Positions 1 through 8,701 are shown, counted from the stretch's first letter. The stretch: DNA of 37,901 nucleotides from Chitinophagales bacterium (GCA_015655435.1 JAATFC010000262.1:1-37901), one strand, 5' to 3'. Translations and numbers: made by a program. Notes: generated by a model from the letters alone, not told the origin.

Positions 1-555
1 CAGCTCAATCCGCATTTCATGTTCAACGCATTGGGGTCTATACAATATTTTGTTAATGACAACGATAAAGAAAATGCCAATTTGTACTTAACCGAATTCA
101 GCAGTTTATTGCGTAATTCTTTGTACAACAGTGAACAGGAAATGGTTCCGCTCTCAAAGGAACTGCAAACGATGGACAGATATATCCGCCTGGAACAATT
201 GCGTTTTAAATTTCAATATCGGTTGCATATCGATGAAAATATTCAAACAGAAAATATTTCGATACCAACATTGCTCATCCAACCGATGATTGAAAACGCT
301 ATCAAGCACGGAATATCTTCCCTGCGCAAAAAAGGCATATTATTGATTGATGTTTCGAGGGGAAACCAAAACCTCATTATCAATATCAAAGACAACGGCA
401 AGGGTTTCGATGCGGATCAATCATCCAACGGCTTTGGCATCAAACTCGTGAAAGAAAGAATCAGCGTATTGAACAGGCAAGGTTATAAGATTGATCTTTC
501 AATTTTGTTCGATAAAGGTTCGGAGGTAAGATTTGAGTTTAAGAATTGGATGTAA
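1..555 (+). CDS. LytS/YehU-type sensor histidine kinase, 3' part
   Basis: The frame is open from base 1, so the 5' part (expected sensor or membrane region) lies outside the window. The visible 184 residues begin with QLNPHFMFN, the phospho-acceptor motif of the His_kinase family (PF06580), with His at visible residue 5. They continue with an N-box (LIQPMIENAIKHG), a G1 box (IKDNGKGFD) and a G2 box (GFGIKLVKERI) of a GHKL ATPase. These kinases are normally membrane-bound and phosphorylate a LytTR response regulator, and such a regulator follows at 736. Together they form a two-component system of unknown signal. The stop is TAA at 553-555. The family call is firm; the stimulus cannot be read from this fragment. 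Confidence 0.93.
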   Translation, partial: QLNPHFMFNALGSIQYFVNDNDKENANLYLTEFSSLLRNSLYNSEQEMVPLSKELQTMDRYIRLEQLRFKFQYRLHIDENIQTENISIPTLLIQPMIENAIKHGISSLRKKGILLIDVSRGNQNLIINIKDNGKGFDADQSSNGFGIKLVKERISVLNRQGYKIDLSILFDKGSEVRFEFKNWM

Positions 556-627
556 AACGGAACGCGGATAATGTAAAATTGTAGTGCTCGTTCATAATAG
601 ATCTGCGTTCTGTTCATTATAAAAATA

Positions 628-717
628 CTTTGTGCAACTTTGTGAAAATCCTTTGGGTATCTCTGTGGTACACTTGTTATGCAAAGATCCACAAAGAATG
701 CATAAAGTATTACAAAG
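628..717. repeat. CTTTGTG / CACAAAG short-repeat array
   Basis: Copies of CTTTGTG or close variants start at 628, 638, 651 and 661. After a short centre, inverted copies (CAAAG, CACAAAG, CATAAAG, ACAAAG) occur between 682 and 717. The spacing is about 10-13 bases and the whole forms a loose dyad. It lies between the kinase and the response regulator and ends 18 bases before the regulator start. Similar arrays are common between genes in Bacteroidota; a role here is not established. Confidence 0.6.
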
Positions 718-735
718 AGAATTTATTTTTAGCCC

Positions 736-1485
736 ATGCGTTCCATCATCATCGACGACGAACAAAATAATATCGAAAACCTGCAAATCATGCTACGCGA
801 TCATTGTCCGCAGGTAAAAGTTATTGCAACTGCTATGGGCGTTGATGAAGGAATGGCATTGATACAATTGCACCAACCCGATTTGTTGCTCCTCGATATT
901 CAGATGCCGGATAAAAACGGGTTTGATTTATTGCAGTCGCTGCCCGATTACGATTTTGAAGTGATATTTGTAACTGGATACGACAAATACGGTATTCGGG
1001 CGATTCGTTTTTCGGCGATAGATTATTTGCTCAAACCTATTGTGATTGCGGATTTGAAGGCGGCTATTGAAAGAGCTGAAAAGAAAATCCTAGAAAAACG
1101 AAAGAACGCGCAGCTCGAAAACCTGCTTCAATTCCTGCAACAAAAAAACAATAAGGAAGAGCATAAAATTGCACTTCAATCGTCGAAGGAAACAAGGTTT
1201 ATCAATCCTTCGGAAATTATTTATTGCGAAGCAAAAAACAATTACACTTTGTTTTCTTTAAAAGGAAACGAATCTTTGCTCATAGCAAAACCGCTGTATG
1301 AATATGAAGAATTATTGACCGATTATGGGTTTATCCGTTGCCACAATTCTTACCTGATCAATAAGCAATATGTCAAGAGCATGCTTAAAGAAGATGGCAT
1401 TGTATTGTTGATGGACAACAACGCGCATATTCCCGTTTCCCGGCAAAAGAAGGAAACGGTGAAAGCTGAAATTATAAAAAAATAA
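736..1485 (+). CDS. LytTR family response regulator
   Basis: This 249-residue protein has a receiver domain at about residues 1-120, with acidic pocket D7/D8, phospho-acceptor D54 (in LLLLDIQMPD), T80 and K100. A LytTR DNA-binding domain follows at about 145-245 (RFINPSEIIYCEAKNNYT, then FIRCHNSYLINKQYV). It is the natural partner of the LytS-type kinase just upstream, 180 bases away, and probably activates a small regulon when phosphorylated. The ATG at 736 gives a receiver domain that begins exactly where the family does (MRSIIIDDE). An array of CTTTGTG-type repeats fills the gap to the kinase, so co-transcription is likely but not proven. Confidence 0.95.
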   Translation: MRSIIIDDEQNNIENLQIMLRDHCPQVKVIATAMGVDEGMALIQLHQPDLLLLDIQMPDKNGFDLLQSLPDYDFEVIFVTGYDKYGIRAIRFSAIDYLLKPIVIADLKAAIERAEKKILEKRKNAQLENLLQFLQQKNNKEEHKIALQSSKETRFINPSEIIYCEAKNNYTLFSLKGNESLLIAKPLYEYEELLTDYGFIRCHNSYLINKQYVKSMLKEDGIVLLMDNNAHIPVSRQKKETVKAEIIKK

Positions 1486-1643
1486 GACGGTTTCCCCGTT
1501 TACTAAAAGTATATCAAATAGTCTTGGCTTATGCGCGATTGATTGTCAATGTTCCAGCCATTGTGCACTTAGAAATATTTTGTCTGTCAGTATGTCATCC
1601 TATATTAATTATAAAACATTTAACAAATTAAAACTGATGTATA

Positions 1644-1676
1644 AGTTATATAACTGAAAAGTAAGTTATATATTTG
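1644..1676 (+). promoter_or_regulatory. blaI-like promoter with palindromic operator
   Basis: A perfect palindrome AGTTATATAACT (1644-1655) is followed by a second partial copy, AAGTTATATA (1663-1672). That copy runs into TATATTTG (1669-1676), an exact TAnnTTTG -7 box. The start codon is only four bases beyond the box, so the transcript may be nearly leaderless. BlaI/MecI proteins bind dyads over their own promoters, so autorepression is the natural reading. That is inference from position and symmetry. Confidence 0.55.
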
Positions 1677-1680
1677 CTTC

Positions 1681-2043
1681 ATGGAAGAACTGACAAAATC
1701 TGAAGAAAAAATAATGCATGTCTTGTGGCAACTTGGAAAGGGCTTTGTAAAGGATATTATTGAAGCCTTGGACGAGAATCCGGCGCCCCCGTATAATACG
1801 ATATCTTCTATAGTGAGGTTGCTGGAAAAAAAAGGCTACGTCCAATATAAAGCATACGGCAAGACGTATGAGTACTATCCCGCGATTTCGAAAAGTGAAT
1901 ACACTAAGAAAACATTTGCAAAATTATATTCGGGATATTTTAATAATTCACCAGCAAGTCTAATGTCCTTTTTAGTGAAAGAGGAAAAATTGAACTCGAA
2001 AGATATTGAAGAAATAAAAGCAATCATCAACAAAAACGCTTGA
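1681..2043 (+). CDS. BlaI/MecI/CopY family transcriptional repressor
   Basis: This 120-residue protein matches the penicillinase-repressor family in length and layout. The N-terminal winged helix (LTKSEEKIMHVLWQLGKG, then YNTISSIVRLLEKKGYV) binds DNA, and the C-terminal third should dimerise and carry the site cleaved or released on signalling. It sits three bases before the M56 peptidase gene, the classical repressor-sensor arrangement. The operator-like palindromes just upstream suggest autoregulation. In Bacteroidota most such pairs are not near a beta-lactamase, and none is seen here, so the regulated target is unknown. Confidence 0.93.
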   Translation: MEELTKSEEKIMHVLWQLGKGFVKDIIEALDENPAPPYNTISSIVRLLEKKGYVQYKAYGKTYEYYPAISKSEYTKKTFAKLYSGYFNNSPASLMSFLVKEEKLNSKDIEEIKAIINKNA

Positions 2044-2046
2044 TCC

Positions 2047-3525
2047 ATGCCATTGTTAATCTATTTTTTAAAAATGAGTGTTTGTTCAGGTCTGTTTTAC
2101 TTGTTCTATGTACTTTTTTTGAGGCGATTAACGTTTTTTCGAATAAATAGATTTTACTTGTTGATTACTTTATTGCTAAGTATTGTAATTCCGATTTTTC
2201 ATTTTAATGTGTTAAGAAATATTGAGCGTAGCGAAACTACTCATGAATATTCCAATACATTCCGGCTAAGCGACACGCATATCAAAGAATACAAATCACC
2301 AAGCCAGAAAAATGAAATATTGCCAACCTGCGCACCAGTCAATTATCTTCTTGATAAAGACAAATTAATCATCCTTATATATTTCCTCATTGCTGCAATC
2401 ATTCTGATTTATTATGCAATTTCAATTCGCAGGCTTATCAGCTATATTGAAACAGCCTCCTATGAAAAGAACGGTTTGAAGGTTATCTATAGAAAAGAAG
2501 GATTTACAAACTGTTCTTTCCTGAAATATATATTCCTGGATGATAGGTTGTCAGAAGAAGAAATGAGTATAGTATTAGTTCATGAAAGTGTGCATGCGAT
2601 GCAGTATCATTCTTTGGATAGGCTTCTGTTAATGGTTTTGAAATCCATTTTCTGGATAAACCCATTTATTTACCTGTATAAGAATGCAATAGAACAAGTA
2701 CATGAATATGAGGCAGATTCGAAAGTTTCAAGTGAAATGGGGAATGCGAATTATGCAAAATTACTTTTTAAATTGGCTCTGCCACAATATGAGCAGTATT
2801 TTCAGATAACTAATAGTTTCGTAAAGAGTCCCTTGAAAAATAGAATCAAAATGTTATTTAACCAAAAATCTAAGAATATGAAAAAGTTCAATTATTTATT
2901 GTCTTTACCCATGACATTAATGCTTTTATGGCTATTCGGAATAAGAATTGTATATGCGCAAACTATTTCTACTCCTAAAATAACTAAAGCAACTTCATCT
3001 CAAACCCTTACGCCGCCGGTGATGGTCAATAACGTTCAAGATTCATTAAAACAAGTAAAATCCGTAGCTATTATTGATTCAGTTCCTACAGGACATGTAT
3101 TGATACTGGCAGATTCAGTGTCTTCAAATAATTATACGATTGTCGATACAGTTCACATGGAAGATGTAATTTTGGGAGACAATAATGGATGCAGAATTAC
3201 AAGTATTGGGAACGACCAACATTATACAATCATATCATTTGAATTTACTTCAAAAAATCCTGACGATTGGGCTTTGTTAAATAAAGAAATCTATCTTCAA
3301 GCCAATAACGATATGAAGCATTTTTCTTATGTTAAATCAGAGGGTATACCAATGCCTCCATATAGACATAATTTTTCAAAACAGGGAGAAAAATTAAATT
3401 TCAAGGTCTATTTCGAAAAAGTTCCAGTTACGGCTCGAACAATCGATGTAATAGAAAGGGCTGGTCGTTCCGATTTTTTCAATTTCTATAACGTACAGTT
3501 ACCTAAAACATATTTCGAAAAATAA
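2047..3525 (+). CDS. M56 family (BlaR1-like) membrane metallopeptidase
   Basis: This is a 492-residue membrane protein with hydrophobic segments near residues 8-25, 35-52, 105-125 and 288-305. The zinc-protease motif HESVH is at 179-183, with a downstream HEYEAD around 219-224, as in M56 peptidases. It should sense an extracytoplasmic signal and inactivate the BlaI-type repressor encoded three bases upstream. The C-terminal 185 residues outside the membrane show no penicillin-binding SxxK domain. They contain a region at about 380-492 (ending NFYNVQLPK) that resembles an extracellular beta-rich module, so a beta-lactam signal is not supported. The family call is firm; the ligand is unknown. 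Confidence 0.9.
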   Translation: MPLLIYFLKMSVCSGLFYLFYVLFLRRLTFFRINRFYLLITLLLSIVIPIFHFNVLRNIERSETTHEYSNTFRLSDTHIKEYKSPSQKNEILPTCAPVNYLLDKDKLIILIYFLIAAIILIYYAISIRRLISYIETASYEKNGLKVIYRKEGFTNCSFLKYIFLDDRLSEEEMSIVLVHESVHAMQYHSLDRLLLMVLKSIFWINPFIYLYKNAIEQVHEYEADSKVSSEMGNANYAKLLFKLALPQYEQYFQITNSFVKSPLKNRIKMLFNQKSKNMKKFNYLLSLPMTLMLLWLFGIRIVYAQTISTPKITKATSSQTLTPPVMVNNVQDSLKQVKSVAIIDSVPTGHVLILADSVSSNNYTIVDTVHMEDVILGDNNGCRITSIGNDQHYTIISFEFTSKNPDDWALLNKEIYLQANNDMKHFSYVKSEGIPMPPYRHNFSKQGEKLNFKVYFEKVPVTARTIDVIERAGRSDFFNFYNVQLPKTYFEK

Positions 3526-3554
3526 ATGCTGTAGAATAGAACAAAGAAAAACAG

Positions 3555-3594
3555 ATAAGAAAGGAGCATGACATTTATCATGTTCCTTTCTTAT
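3555..3594. terminator. 17-bp hairpin between convergent genes
   Basis: ATAAGAAAGGAGCATGA (3555-3571) pairs with TCATGTTCCTTTCTTAT (3578-3594), with one G-T pair and a six-base loop. It lies between the M56 peptidase (+) and the thioesterase (-). On the minus strand it is followed by CTGTTTTTC, on the plus strand by a weaker T-rich tract. It is likely a terminator serving one or both genes. Confidence 0.65.
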
Positions 3595-3654
3595 TATTGC
3601 TATTATTGTCTTCGTTGATGGTAATGCCATCGTCGGTCAATAATATTGCATCTT

Positions 3655-4188
3655 CTATCTCTTCCTATAAGAATCAAACAAGGTCATCAACTCCTGCGCG
3701 TCTTCGATATTGAGCTTTCCGGCCTGAACAAGACGCAATTGACGGCGTTGGAGTGCTCCTTCATATTGGAGCAACTCTTCTTCTGTTTGTGGCACAATAC
3801 GCGGAACGGATTTGGGTCGGCGGTTTTCATCCAGAGCCACAAATGTGAAATATGCTTCGTTGGTTTCGTTCTGTTTCTGGTTCAACAAGTCTTCTTCCCA
3901 AACTTTCAAATAGATTTCCATCGAACTGCGGAAGGCGCGCGTCACTTTTGCCTCAATATGTACGTTGTTGCCCAAGCGTATCGGGTTTTTGAAACTCAGG
4001 TTGTCCACGCTAACCGTCATCCCTTTGGAATTGGAATGCTTGGCGGAAGCAATCCCCGAGGCGATGTCCATCCAATACATCAACCGTCCTCCCATAAGAT
4101 TTCCGAAATAGTTGGTATCGTTGGGCAGTACTAACTCGTTAATGATGACCAGGCTTTCACTCGGATATTTGAATGCGGATTCTTCCAT
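3655..4188 (-). CDS. Acyl-CoA thioesterase, hotdog fold (YciA/YkhA-like)
   Basis: This 177-residue cytoplasmic enzyme should hydrolyse acyl-CoA to free acid and CoA. The N-terminal half holds the family signature: LPNDTNYFGNLMGGRLMYWM, with N23 and D24 near the active site, then the hotdog helix IASGIASAKHS. VSVDNLSFKNPIRLGN and later AYFTFVALDE give the beta-sheet strands. The C-terminal tail is helical and charged (EEELLQYEGALQRRQLRL), as in Bacteroidota homologues. The gene is single, convergent with the M56 gene and divergent from ftsK. The substrate chain length cannot be told from sequence. The ATG at 4188 places the family motif at the usual distance. Confidence 0.92.
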   Translation of the reverse strand: MEESAFKYPSESLVIINELVLPNDTNYFGNLMGGRLMYWMDIASGIASAKHSNSKGMTVSVDNLSFKNPIRLGNNVHIEAKVTRAFRSSMEIYLKVWEEDLLNQKQNETNEAYFTFVALDENRRPKSVPRIVPQTEEELLQYEGALQRRQLRLVQAGKLNIEDAQELMTLFDSYRKR

Positions 4189-4253
4189 TTGACTTATTTA
4201 TCTGTTTCGTAAATTTGCGCAAATATCCCGATTATAGATTTTGTAATTTCATA

Positions 4254-4283
4254 TTGGGAATAAAATAATTCATTGTAGGTTTG
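4254..4283 (+). promoter_or_regulatory. ftsK promoter
   Basis: TAGGTTTG (4276-4283) matches the Bacteroidota -7 consensus TAnnTTTG. A TTG (4254-4256) lies 19 bases upstream, in the -33 position. The start codon of ftsK follows 16 bases after the box. Confidence 0.6.
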
Positions 4284-4299
4284 TTCCCTTACTCATATT

Positions 4300-6846
4300 A
4301 TGCCGAATAGTTTAAAAAAGAAAAAGAGCCAAGCTGTTGATAATTCGAAAAAATTAATGGCGGACAAAATACCAGAAGTTACTGTTAATGAAGTAGTTAG
4401 AGACGAAAGAACATCTAAGGTCGTAGGAGCGATTAGCTTACTGATATGTATTTTCCTGTTTGTTTCCTTCACTTCTTACTTGTTTACATGGCAGGAAGAC
4501 CAGGATAAAGTGCAGGAATTTGGTATAAAATTATTCAGCGTTGCTGATGTCAAGGTTTCTAATTTGTTTGGTGTATTGGGCGCATACAATGCCTACGGAC
4601 TGATGTACAACGGATTTGGAATTGCGTCATTTTTGTTATGTACCTTCTTCTTTGTATTGGGAATCAATCTGTTGTTCAATAAAAAAGTTTTCCGTCTTGC
4701 CCGTAATATAAAATACGTATTGGTTGGTCTGCTCGTGTTGAGCGTCGTATTTTCCTACCTGACTTATGGACATACCGAGTTTTCGTTTGGCGGAGCTGTT
4801 GGTAATATTATTGCGCTTTGGTTTGAAAAATGGTTAGGAAAATTTGGAACGGGCGTTTTATTGTTGATACTACTGGGCTGTTATTTAATCTGGCGTTTCA
4901 ATCCGAGTTTCAATTTTTCGCATTTATTCCAAAAGAAATCCAAGGTCAACAATATACCCGAACCTGAATTTTCATCCATCGAAGAGTACAATACAGAAGA
5001 GGACGAAGCCAAGTTATTTGTCGAAACAGAAAAAGGAAACCGTCTGAAAAACAAAGGCGGCAAAATGCAAGACATCGAGGAATCTCCATCTGACAAAGAC
5101 GATTTCGTGATCGATTATTCGGAGGTTGACGACGAAACACCGGAACAAGAAGACAACGATTGGGAAGACCCGATTGCATTGACTCCAATAACTGTTGCTC
5201 CAATAGCTTCAAAACCGAAAAGTTCTGCACCAGATTTGTCTTTGGAAATAACACCGTCTATTGATGACGATATTGACGATATTCCTTCTGAAATAACCGT
5301 TAACCCAGAACCCAAACAAGCGACAGTCGAGGCTTTAGGTGATTATGAGCCGACGCTAGATTTGCGTGATTACCAATATCCGACCGTCGACATGCTGGAA
5401 GCGCACGGTTCGGACAAAACGATACACGACCCGCAGGAACTGGAGGACAACAAAAACCAGATTATCACGACGCTGAAAAACTATGACATTTCGATTCAAC
5501 GTATTTCCGCAACGGTCGGGCCGACGGTCACTTTATACGAAATTGTCCCTTCACCGGGGGTTCGTATCAGTCGTATCAAAAACCTAGAAGATGATATTGC
5601 TTTGAGCTTGGCGGCATTGGGAATCCGTATCATCGCACCGATTCCGGGAAAAGGAACGATTGGTATTGAAGTGCCGAATGTCAATAAATCGGTGGTGAGC
5701 ATGCGCAGTCTGATTAGTTCGGATAAATTCCAAAACAACCAGTTTTCACTGCCTATCGCTTTGGGTAAAAAAATCAACAATGAAAACTTTATCGTTGACT
5801 TAGCAACTATGCCACACTTATTGATGGCGGGTGCAACCGGACAAGGTAAATCCGTCGGAGTCAACGCCATATTGGTTTCTCTTTTGTACAAAAAACATCC
5901 GTCCCAACTCAAATTTGTATTGGTCGACCCGAAGAAAGTCGAGTTGAGTCTTTACCGTATCATCGAAAAACATTTTTTGGCAAAACTTCCTGGCGAGGAC
6001 GAAGCCATTATAACCGATACGAAAAAGGTAATTGCTACGCTCAATGCGCTTTGTATCGAAATGGACAACCGTTATGATTTACTGAAAGAAGCGGGCTGCC
6101 GTAACATAAAGGAATACAACGAAAAATTTGTCCATCGCAAACTCAATCCGCAAAAAGGGCATCAGTTCCTACCGTTCATCGTATTGGTCATTGACGAGTT
6201 TGCCGACTTGATTATGACCGCCGGAAAGGAAATAGAAATGCCGATTGCCCGTTTGGCTCAGTTGGCGCGTGCCGTTGGTATTCACCTTATTATCGCTACG
6301 CAAAGACCTTCGGTTAATATCATTACGGGTACGATTAAAGCGAACTTCCCTGCCCGTATAGCTTTCAAGGTTTCGTCAAAGATTGATAGTCGTACGATTT
6401 TGGATGTGGGAGGAGCGGAGCAGTTGATAGGAAAAGGAGATATGCTGGTCAGCTATAATGGTGAAATAACTCGTTTGCAATGTGCCTTTGTTGATACGCC
6501 GGAAGTGGACAGTGTTTGCGAATTTATTGGCGACCAACGAGGTTATCCAGATGCGTTTTTGCTACCTGAATATATTGATGACAAAGAGCTAGAAAGCAAG
6601 GATGCCAACGATTTAGCGGACCGAGACAGTTTGTTTGAAGATGCTGCGCGGTTGATTGTTGCCAACCAAATGGGTAGCACTTCTCTGATACAACGTCGTC
6701 TCAAACTAGGTTACAACCGTGCTGGTCGCTTGATGGACCAACTTGAATTGGCAGGTGTCGTAGGGCAAAATGCAGGCTCAAAAGCCCGCGAGGTATTGAT
6801 GAAAACCGAAGCTGAATTGCAGGAACTATTGGATAATCTACCATAA
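4300..6846 (+). CDS. ftsK: DNA translocase FtsK/SpoIIIE
   Basis: This 848-residue, septum-located ATP-driven DNA pump clears chromosome ends at division and activates XerCD at dif. The order is four membrane segments (about 43-62, 108-125, 137-155, 183-199) and an acidic, low-complexity linker (about 215-350). The alpha domain (about 360-480) and the RecA-like motor follow, with Walker A GATGQGKS (511-518) and Walker B VLVIDEFADL (628-637). The gamma winged helix (about 775-848) that reads polar DNA signals closes the protein. All core motifs are intact (also SKIDSRTILD near 693-702), and the length is normal for Bacteroidota. It has its own promoter and is followed after 81 bases by panB. 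Confidence 0.97.
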   Translation: MPNSLKKKKSQAVDNSKKLMADKIPEVTVNEVVRDERTSKVVGAISLLICIFLFVSFTSYLFTWQEDQDKVQEFGIKLFSVADVKVSNLFGVLGAYNAYGLMYNGFGIASFLLCTFFFVLGINLLFNKKVFRLARNIKYVLVGLLVLSVVFSYLTYGHTEFSFGGAVGNIIALWFEKWLGKFGTGVLLLILLGCYLIWRFNPSFNFSHLFQKKSKVNNIPEPEFSSIEEYNTEEDEAKLFVETEKGNRLKNKGGKMQDIEESPSDKDDFVIDYSEVDDETPEQEDNDWEDPIALTPITVAPIASKPKSSAPDLSLEITPSIDDDIDDIPSEITVNPEPKQATVEALGDYEPTLDLRDYQYPTVDMLEAHGSDKTIHDPQELEDNKNQIITTLKNYDISIQRISATVGPTVTLYEIVPSPGVRISRIKNLEDDIALSLAALGIRIIAPIPGKGTIGIEVPNVNKSVVSMRSLISSDKFQNNQFSLPIALGKKINNENFIVDLATMPHLLMAGATGQGKSVGVNAILVSLLYKKHPSQLKFVLVDPKKVELSLYRIIEKHFLAKLPGEDEAIITDTKKVIATLNALCIEMDNRYDLLKEAGCRNIKEYNEKFVHRKLNPQKGHQFLPFIVLVIDEFADLIMTAGKEIEMPIARLAQLARAVGIHLIIATQRPSVNIITGTIKANFPARIAFKVSSKIDSRTILDVGGAEQLIGKGDMLVSYNGEITRLQCAFVDTPEVDSVCEFIGDQRGYPDAFLLPEYIDDKELESKDANDLADRDSLFEDAARLIVANQMGSTSLIQRRLKLGYNRAGRLMDQLELAGVVGQNAGSKAREVLMKTEAELQELLDNLP

Positions 6847-6895
6847 ATAGTTGGAAAGACGAGAGAACGGAAAGTCCGGAAAAAGAACTTAATTT

Positions 6896-6923
6896 TCAAT
6901 TGTCCACTATCAATTATCAATTA
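6896..6923. repeat. TCAATTA heptamer array before panB
   Basis: Four copies in exact seven-base phase occur: TCAATTG, TCCACTA, TCAATTA, TCAATTA. The array ends four bases before the panB start codon. Such heptamer arrays recur between genes in Bacteroidota genomes. Confidence 0.65.
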
Positions 6924-6927
6924 AATC

Positions 6928-7749
6928 ATGTCTTACGTTTCAGACAACAATATAAAAAAAATAACTGTTCCCTATTTGCAAAAATGCAAACAGAATGGTC
7001 ATAAGATTTCCATGTTGACTTGCTATGACTATACGATGGCAAGCATATTGGACAATGCAGGAATCGAAGTCATATTGGTTGGCGACAGTGCCGCAAATGT
7101 GATGGCTGGCTACGAAACCACTTTGCCGATTACTTTGGATGAAATGATTTACCATAGTATATCCGTGAAACGGGCGATACATAGAGCTTTGCTGGTCGTT
7201 GATTTACCTTTTGGATCGTACCAGGGGAATAAAGAGGTTGCTTTGCAATCCGCGTTTCGTATGATGAAAGAAGGCAGGGCAGAAGCATTGAAGATAGAAG
7301 GTGGTATTGAAATCGTTGACACAGTACGAACGCTCGTGCACGCAGGTATTCCGATAATGGGGCACTTGGGACTGACTCCACAGTCGGTCAACCAGTTTGG
7401 CGGTTATGGACTCAGGGCAAAAGAAGAAGATGAAGCGGAAAAACTGTTTTCAGATGCATTTGAACTGCAAAGTGCAGGTGCATTTGCCATTGTATTGGAA
7501 AAAATTCCATCAGAACTTGCAGCTACCGTCTCATCCAAACTTTCCATTCCGGTTATCGGTATTGGGGCAGGGAACGGTTGTGACGGCCAGGTACTTGTAT
7601 TGCAGGACATGCTGGGAATGAACACGCACATCGTGCCAAAATTTGTCAGAAAGTACGCAGATATCGCCATTACTATTAACCATGCGGTGAAAACATATAT
7701 GGAAGACGTAAAGACCGGAAATTTCCCCGGTACGGAGGAATCCTACTGA
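6928..7749 (+). CDS. panB: 3-methyl-2-oxobutanoate hydroxymethyltransferase
   Basis: This 273-residue enzyme makes ketopantoate from 2-oxoisovalerate and 5,10-methylene-tetrahydrofolate, the first committed step to pantothenate and CoA. The family signature VGDSAANVMAGYETTLPITL is complete, with metal ligands D53 and D92 (VDLPFGSYQ) and E124. GHLGLTPQS (145-153), E191 (VLEKIP, catalytic base position) and GIGAG (211-215) are also present. The length is typical. The start is the ATG that follows directly on a heptamer repeat array. No other pan gene is adjacent. A strong hairpin downstream ends the transcript. Confidence 0.97.
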   Translation: MSYVSDNNIKKITVPYLQKCKQNGHKISMLTCYDYTMASILDNAGIEVILVGDSAANVMAGYETTLPITLDEMIYHSISVKRAIHRALLVVDLPFGSYQGNKEVALQSAFRMMKEGRAEALKIEGGIEIVDTVRTLVHAGIPIMGHLGLTPQSVNQFGGYGLRAKEEDEAEKLFSDAFELQSAGAFAIVLEKIPSELAATVSSKLSIPVIGIGAGNGCDGQVLVLQDMLGMNTHIVPKFVRKYADIAITINHAVKTYMEDVKTGNFPGTEESY

Positions 7750-7803
7750 TTTTTCAGATAGTCTTTTAAAGACTTTTCATTTCTTACAACTTTTTTTTCG
7801 CTC

Positions 7804-7831
7804 AAAAAATACCCCAAAGTGGGTATTTTTT
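7804..7831. terminator. Rho-independent terminator after panB
   Basis: AAAAAATACCC (7804-7814) and GGGTATTTTTT (7821-7831) form an 11-bp stem with a six-base loop and a T-run on the plus strand. The A-run on the other arm makes it potentially bidirectional. Confidence 0.85.
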
Positions 7832-7924
7832 TTATTCACAAACTATTTAACCTTTGCAGTCTGAATCAAGAAATCGAAACAACGTCTTTTATAAAGCTAT
7901 TTAATAAAAAACAACCCTAAATCA

Positions 7925-8611
7925 ATGAGCAGACTATTTCTAACAAGAACACTTTCGTTAATGCTAGTGTTTTTCACTTTTACATTTTCAAGTATAAAGG
8001 CAGCCGAAAAAGTGACAATCACGACTTCTCCACAATCTGCACGTATCTACGTGGATGGCGTACAGATGGGTACGGGAAAGGTGATTATCAAAGTGGAAAA
8101 AAATTCCTGCGTTACCGTTGAGGTAAAGTATGAAGGTTATGTAGGTGAAACCAAAACGTATTGCAACAAAAAAGGTTCGCCCGACATTCCCAAAACGGAT
8201 TACATACAATTGCTGGAAGACGAATCCTTTACATCCAGTATTGAATGGAATATCGCCAACACGGAAATCCAAATCAATGCAAAACCCGGAAAAACTAAAG
8301 AGGAAGCATGGAAACAAATCGTTACAACTGTATTGGACAGATTTGACGTATTGGAAAACAACGATGAAAAAGTAGGCTATCTGCGTACTTCTTGGGTCGG
8401 AATGTCTTTCAGAGCCAATACAATAAGATTAAGGTTGATCGTAAAACAAGCTTCCGAATCTCCGTTGGTTTACCGTATAAAATTCGTTTCCGAATCCTCC
8501 GGACGTAGCGGAACTCCCTACAATGCGGATGAACAATTTAAACCTTTTAACCGTATTTTGAAAAAATATGATGGATTCTTAGATGAACTTAGTACTCGTT
8601 TGAAAAACTAG
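7925..8611 (+). CDS. Secreted PEGA-domain-like protein of unknown function
   Basis: The 228-residue protein has a clear Sec signal peptide (hydrophobic core about residues 7-23, likely cut near IKA-AEK). Residues about 29-85 (TITTSPQSARIYVDGVQMG, then VEVKYEGY) resemble a PEGA domain, a small beta-module of surface or periplasmic proteins. The C-terminal 140 residues are unfamiliar: mixed alpha/beta with KTKEEAWKQIVTTVLDRFDV and a conserved-looking LRTSWVG. The gene stands alone between two terminators. A near-consensus -7 box (AACCTTTG) lies about 65 bases upstream. It is probably periplasmic or outer-membrane associated; I do not recognise a specific function. Confidence 0.8.
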   Translation: MSRLFLTRTLSLMLVFFTFTFSSIKAAEKVTITTSPQSARIYVDGVQMGTGKVIIKVEKNSCVTVEVKYEGYVGETKTYCNKKGSPDIPKTDYIQLLEDESFTSSIEWNIANTEIQINAKPGKTKEEAWKQIVTTVLDRFDVLENNDEKVGYLRTSWVGMSFRANTIRLRLIVKQASESPLVYRIKFVSESSGRSGTPYNADEQFKPFNRILKKYDGFLDELSTRLKN

Positions 8612-8639
8612 AAAACGCCTAATCTAACTGTATATTATG

Positions 8640-8675
8640 ACCAGCTTTCATTGTTGAAAGCTGGTTTTTCTTTTT
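8640..8675 (+). terminator. Terminator after the PEGA-like gene
   Basis: ACCAGCTTTCA (8640-8650) pairs perfectly with TGAAAGCTGGT (8655-8665) around a four-base loop, followed by TTTTCTTTTT. Confidence 0.88.
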
Positions 8676-8701
8676 AGAATGTTCAGAAATTATTCCCCAT
8701 G

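Noticed and set aside
1681-3525. A beta-lactam resistance locus
   Set aside because: The pair resembles BlaI/BlaR1, but the sensor lacks a penicillin-binding domain and no beta-lactamase is nearby.
3594-3670. Possible extra C-terminal coding (EEIEDAILLTDDGITINED) of the thioesterase in another frame
   Set aside because: The protein already ends where homologues usually end and the frame would need a shift; composition alone is not enough.
3646-4134. A 162-codon frame opposite the thioesterase gene
   Set aside because: It is a shadow of a clear conserved gene on the other strand, with no domain of its own.
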